Shown here one piece after another: positions 33,879-33,905 of a stretch of 33,905 bases of DNA (its first letter is position 1; each line of letters begins with the position of its first letter). The notes under the pieces are model-generated. The model ran no database searches and was not told the origin of the DNA. It saw nothing but the letters and a program-made list of their open reading frames with translations. Source of the DNA: Chitinophagaceae bacterium (lineage in GTDB: Bacteria; Bacteroidota; Bacteroidia; Chitinophagales; Chitinophagaceae); the NCBI GenBank assembly GCA_025360525.1, contig JANYCA010000064.1, positions 1 through 33,905 on the forward strand. Direction: 5' to 3'. The translations under genes and the position numbers were made by a program.

Positions 33879-33905
33879 CAATAGAGATAAAATGTTCAAG
33901 AGTGC

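Overview
The window reads as a chromosomal segment of a Bacteroidota bacterium, most likely family Chitinophagaceae; this placement is inferred from gene content. The supporting signs are the gliding-type ABC subunits GldF and GldG, a MurF-alanine racemase fusion, a DUF3078 outer-membrane protein, a histidine kinase with the HQLGTP H-box typical of the phylum, promoters with the Bacteroidota -7 element TAnnTTTG, few Shine-Dalgarno sequences, and tRNA genes without an encoded CCA end.

Layout. From 1 to 5423 is a minus-strand block: gldF, gldG, a TerC-family membrane protein and a murF-alr fusion cut off by the window edge. From 5424 to 6446 there is a long leader with a terminator-like hairpin, a small secreted proline-rich protein and a gap with a tiny cysteine-rich ORF. 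From 6447 to 15008 come housekeeping and metabolic genes: an EamA exporter, mscL, a DUF3078 protein, scpA, a pirin, a GH32 fructan hydrolase, a thioredoxin-like protein, pyrF, a PaiB-like flavin protein and a small membrane protein. secA (15334-18669) follows. A class III aminotransferase, an NtrC-type response regulator and a very large hybrid histidine kinase (HNOBA, about six PAS domains, HisKA, HATPase, REC, HPt) occupy 19177-26477. A tRNA-Leu(GAG), a second membrane histidine kinase, a family 2 glycosyltransferase and a small membrane protein follow, then tRNA-Gly(GCC) and tRNA-Leu(UAA).

Directly after the tRNA pair is a small accessory region (about 30.1-31.9 kb). It holds an unrecognised protein and an antitoxin-toxin pair whose toxin has lost its normal C-terminus. 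Three related hairpin-forming repeats lie here; two of them are inverted and frame the toxin-antitoxin pair. The window ends with a lipoprotein of the 3-keto-disaccharide hydrolase (DUF1080) family and a Tat-exported sugar isomerase/epimerase, a pair likely to act on carbohydrate outside the cytoplasm.

The most interesting non-genic signals are (1) a 258-bp repeat present twice (18841-19098 and 27985-28242) whose stems are conserved, with at least one compensatory base-pair change, while the centre has diverged; (2) the three hairpin repeats around the toxin-antitoxin pair; and (3) a leader at 5769-5882 in which one segment can pair with two downstream copies of its complement just before a terminator-like hairpin. 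No CRISPR array, intact insertion sequence, rRNA or phage gene was seen.
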